Source of the DNA: CAYYYP01 sp964475985
GTDB lineage: Bacteria > Bdellovibrionota > UBA1018 > CAYHWW01
Reading direction: 5' to 3'
NCBI GenBank assembly: GCA_964475985.1
Contig: CAYYYP010000021.1
Coordinates: forward strand, 1-53,957
Length of the DNA stretch: 53,957 bases
Positions 52,901-53,957 of the stretch are shown here, piece by piece. The translations under genes were made by a program, and so were the position numbers. The notes beneath the pieces are model-generated. The model ran no database searches. It was not told where the DNA came from and worked only from the letters and a program-made list of their open reading frames with translations. The first letter of the stretch is position 1, and each line of letters opens with the position of its first letter.

Positions 52901-52965
52901 TCGAGTTAACCAGACGAGAAGTATTACGTACCGAAGCTCGTTGCGAAGCGCTTCTACAAATTTAA
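49924..52965 (+). CDS. Very large exported helical protein, unknown
   Basis: 1013 aa. Signal peptide residues 1-20 (MILLISTFAAFDVLA). The N-terminal domain (about 30-330) includes FILDGAEFAIFREEAFRRDHP, a block YFVIKLPINILKGDG, then PAAIYGRQVHWGRRYHF and QQTFLGAAIDWGGVSV, which look like a conserved enzymatic or ligand-binding core but match no family I know. Residues 350-1000 are an all-helical array resembling HEAT/ARM repeats. Ends TEARCEALLQI, with the shared Cys-x3-Leu. The stop overlaps the convergent serA-like gene by 4 bp. Confidence 0.65.
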   Translation: MYQLFMILLISTFAAFDVLAYEALRPQNPQELLLGTTVDLGFILDGAEFAIFREEAFRRDHPQLAHLSTQTLKSFILKRCTILSLAQMKLQGIRFTVDPNFVTSVKNADVEIFRPPGYERAGEVFIKIPDDGIHGENEIQVDLKGLGLPPESERLTRQILEYETALQAQDTAAINAVRRKDHSDGLMSLGEALAEAARQVAAQILFDEYNLKHGTNYQTLETYFVIKLPINILKGDGESIPAAIYGRQVHWGRRYHFEAPEGTIDAKAGYIQQTFLGAAIDWGGVSVSSPEFYERFLAGGSLVDPQFSKLWGEAHDVARAMELGDAQAGLRWFERLFPAHKNNDGSLKIAPAVSKLSLSAQIQRLKTFGEEDFFREQFRIAVNLSRLSPSQRREEFAELNKNEQEKIVDVMRFSGLNPFPVYMDLVRKGDVKLTEKILEELGALPFSKMQESIRAQGMDLIAEVMNSLGEGSTEKTVDGLTHLFQWLDLAQDQKREIRERLGRFVLKRIHILKPDWLRFLINLCNEAPRDFASELIDYLTRNYNWLSPDIRLQLMAIGTEVTNALPLTQEVALKLREKFLSDNDLFLRTNAFLLYGMEEDIFLAMARAESGKAYAEQNLDKIWPKISSYVADNFRRGLSNPSLYVRQHALAHYEMYALDSQSNSRQALHLYQTLLAGEKDLGFVQDIVNSAVKIGNAHKPLKKWVNQVLISTIRKSMNIDVINIVSRAMEPEELDLLVKELLIKLKRTLRSQGGWIAPTNESSYFLFFISTTLLAELEDPRFSGSPIVTDEVRSLMNSPQAIEFLLRMSPRKIQKVNDYLYAFEAVAGLLGILKLDPVSPHFTPRRMQALVNRIEAIGNASAESLQYNLVNHDFRFPDLVKLMFVIPHAGVQITVQQNLLRWSLNLTHRNSRRAAEEALEPNVLSQKANFSFISEILQNHAEPQKQLRALRILTHLASQVVSTPTVPEWIKNIKSQLSELFGTSEDSKVNAAIELTRREVLRTEARCEALLQI

Positions 52966-53891
52966 CCCGCCTTAAAAAACTCCAAAAGCAGGTTCACAAT
53001 TTTTTCGCTCACGGCTCTGCGCGCCTCTGTCGTGCTCCCGGCCATATGGGGCGCGGCAACGACTTTAGCGTGAGTGCGAATCCAGTGATCCTTGGGCAAG
53101 GGTTCTTGTTCAAAAACGTCGGCGGCATAACCAGCCAAAGTTCCGTGATCCAGCGCCGTTCTCACCGCGGCTTCATTTACCAAGCCACCTCGGGCGGTGT
53201 TGATGAGGTACGAACCAGGTTTCAATTCTTTCAATTCATTCACGTCGATAATGTTCATGGTTGAAGGTTCCCGAGGCACGTGCACGCTCAGGACATCACA
53301 GATTTTAAGAAGTTCAGCTTTGGAGCTGAGCATATTTTCAACTCCGGGGATTTTGGTTCCAGGCGCATAAAGTGGGTCGTAACCAAATACTTTCATATCG
53401 CAGGCGGAGGCCCGTTTAGAAAATGCCTGCCCAATGCTTCCCATACCGAGAATACCTAAAACTTTTTCGGAAAGCGCAAAGCCATCCAGGCTTTTTCGGT
53501 CCCATTTGGCCTGGGCTAAATTATCCCGGCACTCGGGTAGTTTTCGGGCGAAGTTAAGGAGAAATGCCAACGCCAAATCGGCAACCGAGCCGGCATTCGC
53601 ACCCGCTGCGGAAGCGATATGAACATTGTACTTTTGCGCTGCCTGAAGATCGACATGATCAAAGCCCACACTAGCGCAGCCCACAAATTTCAACTTTCCC
53701 GCTCCTGCTTCCAAAGCTTTCGCGGTGACGTGAGTAGCGATTCGGAGAATCACCGCATCGTACCCGGGTGCCAAAGAAACAAAATCCCCACCGGAAACGG
53801 CGGTTTTTTCATCGATCGTTTCAAAAAGCCCGGATGACTTTAGAAGCGTCAGAGCTTCCGCATGCAGCCCATCAATGACTAAAAGTTTCAT
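52962..53891 (-). CDS. D-3-phosphoglycerate dehydrogenase-like 2-hydroxyacid dehydrogenase
   Basis: 309 aa. NAD-binding site GILGMGSIGQAFSKRA, catalytic Arg in NTARGGLVNEAA, Glu in DVFEQEPLP and His in APHMAGSTTEA. The length equals the minimal SerA form without ACT domain, so serine-feedback control is unlikely. Phosphoglycerate is the likely substrate, but other 2-hydroxyacids are possible. It follows another leftward gene by 12 bp. Confidence 0.88.
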   Translation of the reverse strand: MKLLVIDGLHAEALTLLKSSGLFETIDEKTAVSGGDFVSLAPGYDAVILRIATHVTAKALEAGAGKLKFVGCASVGFDHVDLQAAQKYNVHIASAAGANAGSVADLALAFLLNFARKLPECRDNLAQAKWDRKSLDGFALSEKVLGILGMGSIGQAFSKRASACDMKVFGYDPLYAPGTKIPGVENMLSSKAELLKICDVLSVHVPREPSTMNIIDVNELKELKPGSYLINTARGGLVNEAAVRTALDHGTLAGYAADVFEQEPLPKDHWIRTHAKVVAAPHMAGSTTEARRAVSEKIVNLLLEFFKAG

Positions 53892-53903
53892 GAAGGGGCA
53901 GTA

Positions 53904-53957
53904 TCAAACTGCAATGCGAAATTGAACAGGAACTTCGATGATATCGTAGGCCTGAGC
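53904..53957 (-). CDS. C-terminal end of a leftward gene, cut by the window edge
   Basis: 17 codons then TGA (53906-53904), encoding AQAYDIIEVPVQFRIAV. Too short to identify; it lies directly upstream of the dehydrogenase in the same direction and may be its operon partner. Confidence 0.5.
   Translation of the reverse strand, partial: AQAYDIIEVPVQFRIAV

Noticed and set aside
1..53957. CRISPR arrays, insertion sequences, prophage genes, rRNA
   Set aside because: I looked for regularly spaced repeats, transposase or integrase motifs, phage structural genes and rRNA signatures and saw none.

Overview
The window (about 54 kb, intermediate GC) reads as the chromosome of a Gram-negative bacterium. 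It carries outer-membrane beta-barrels, Lgt/LspA lipoprotein processing, an LptF/LptG-family permease, a periplasmic lytic transglycosylase and many Sec-exported proteins. The mix of conserved single-copy housekeeping genes with large exported proteins of no recognised family, an orphan Flp-type pilin and a CFI-box protein is most like Bdellovibrionota (Bdellovibrio relatives). That placement is inference from gene content; no rRNA is present to confirm it.

Layout. 0-4 kb: tRNA-Ser(GCU), a coiled-coil lipoprotein, tRNA-Arg(ACG), a 189-bp highly structured element whose inverted ends copy the 3' end of that tRNA, a LysM-like/beta-barrel protein lacking a normal start codon, an exported PrxQ-type peroxiredoxin, a small exported protein and an outer-membrane protein. 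4-7 kb: glycerol kinase, Flp-like pilin, TlpA-like thioredoxin, PAP2 phosphatase. 7-13 kb (leftward): lptF/G-fmt-rpe-hutH-hutI, so a partial histidine-degradation pair ends a housekeeping operon. 13-19 kb: lepB (rightward), then leftward dksA-like, galU, an exported protein, priA and a CFI-box zinc-ribbon protein. 19-27 kb: an outer-membrane protein (rightward), then leftward ileS-lspA-lgt followed by a BtuFCD-like ABC importer. 27-41 kb: an HU-family protein with a near-consensus promoter and a terminator, a RecD2-type helicase, two convergent GT-C membrane glycosyltransferases, plsC, a HAMP-only membrane protein overlapping a Slt-type transglycosylase, prs-pth-ychF, tRNA-Gln(UUG) with terminator, a duplicated-domain exported protein and a stand-alone receiver protein. 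41-43.7 kb (leftward): DUF748-like, OmpA-like lipoprotein, YihY/BrkB.

43.7-53 kb is the least explained region. Four large exported proteins (345, 948, 494 and 1013 aa) lie almost without other genes, one divergent and three rightward, with one small Cys-rich exported protein among them. One has nucleotidyltransferase-like motifs, one looks like an exported GT-B glycosyltransferase, and two are long helical proteins with embedded unknown domains. All four end in the same short pattern, Cys-x3-Leu, 5 to 14 residues from the C-terminus. I read this as a candidate secreted effector or surface-modification locus, possibly tied to a predatory lifestyle; that is inference. The window closes with a SerA-like dehydrogenase and the last 17 codons of another leftward gene.
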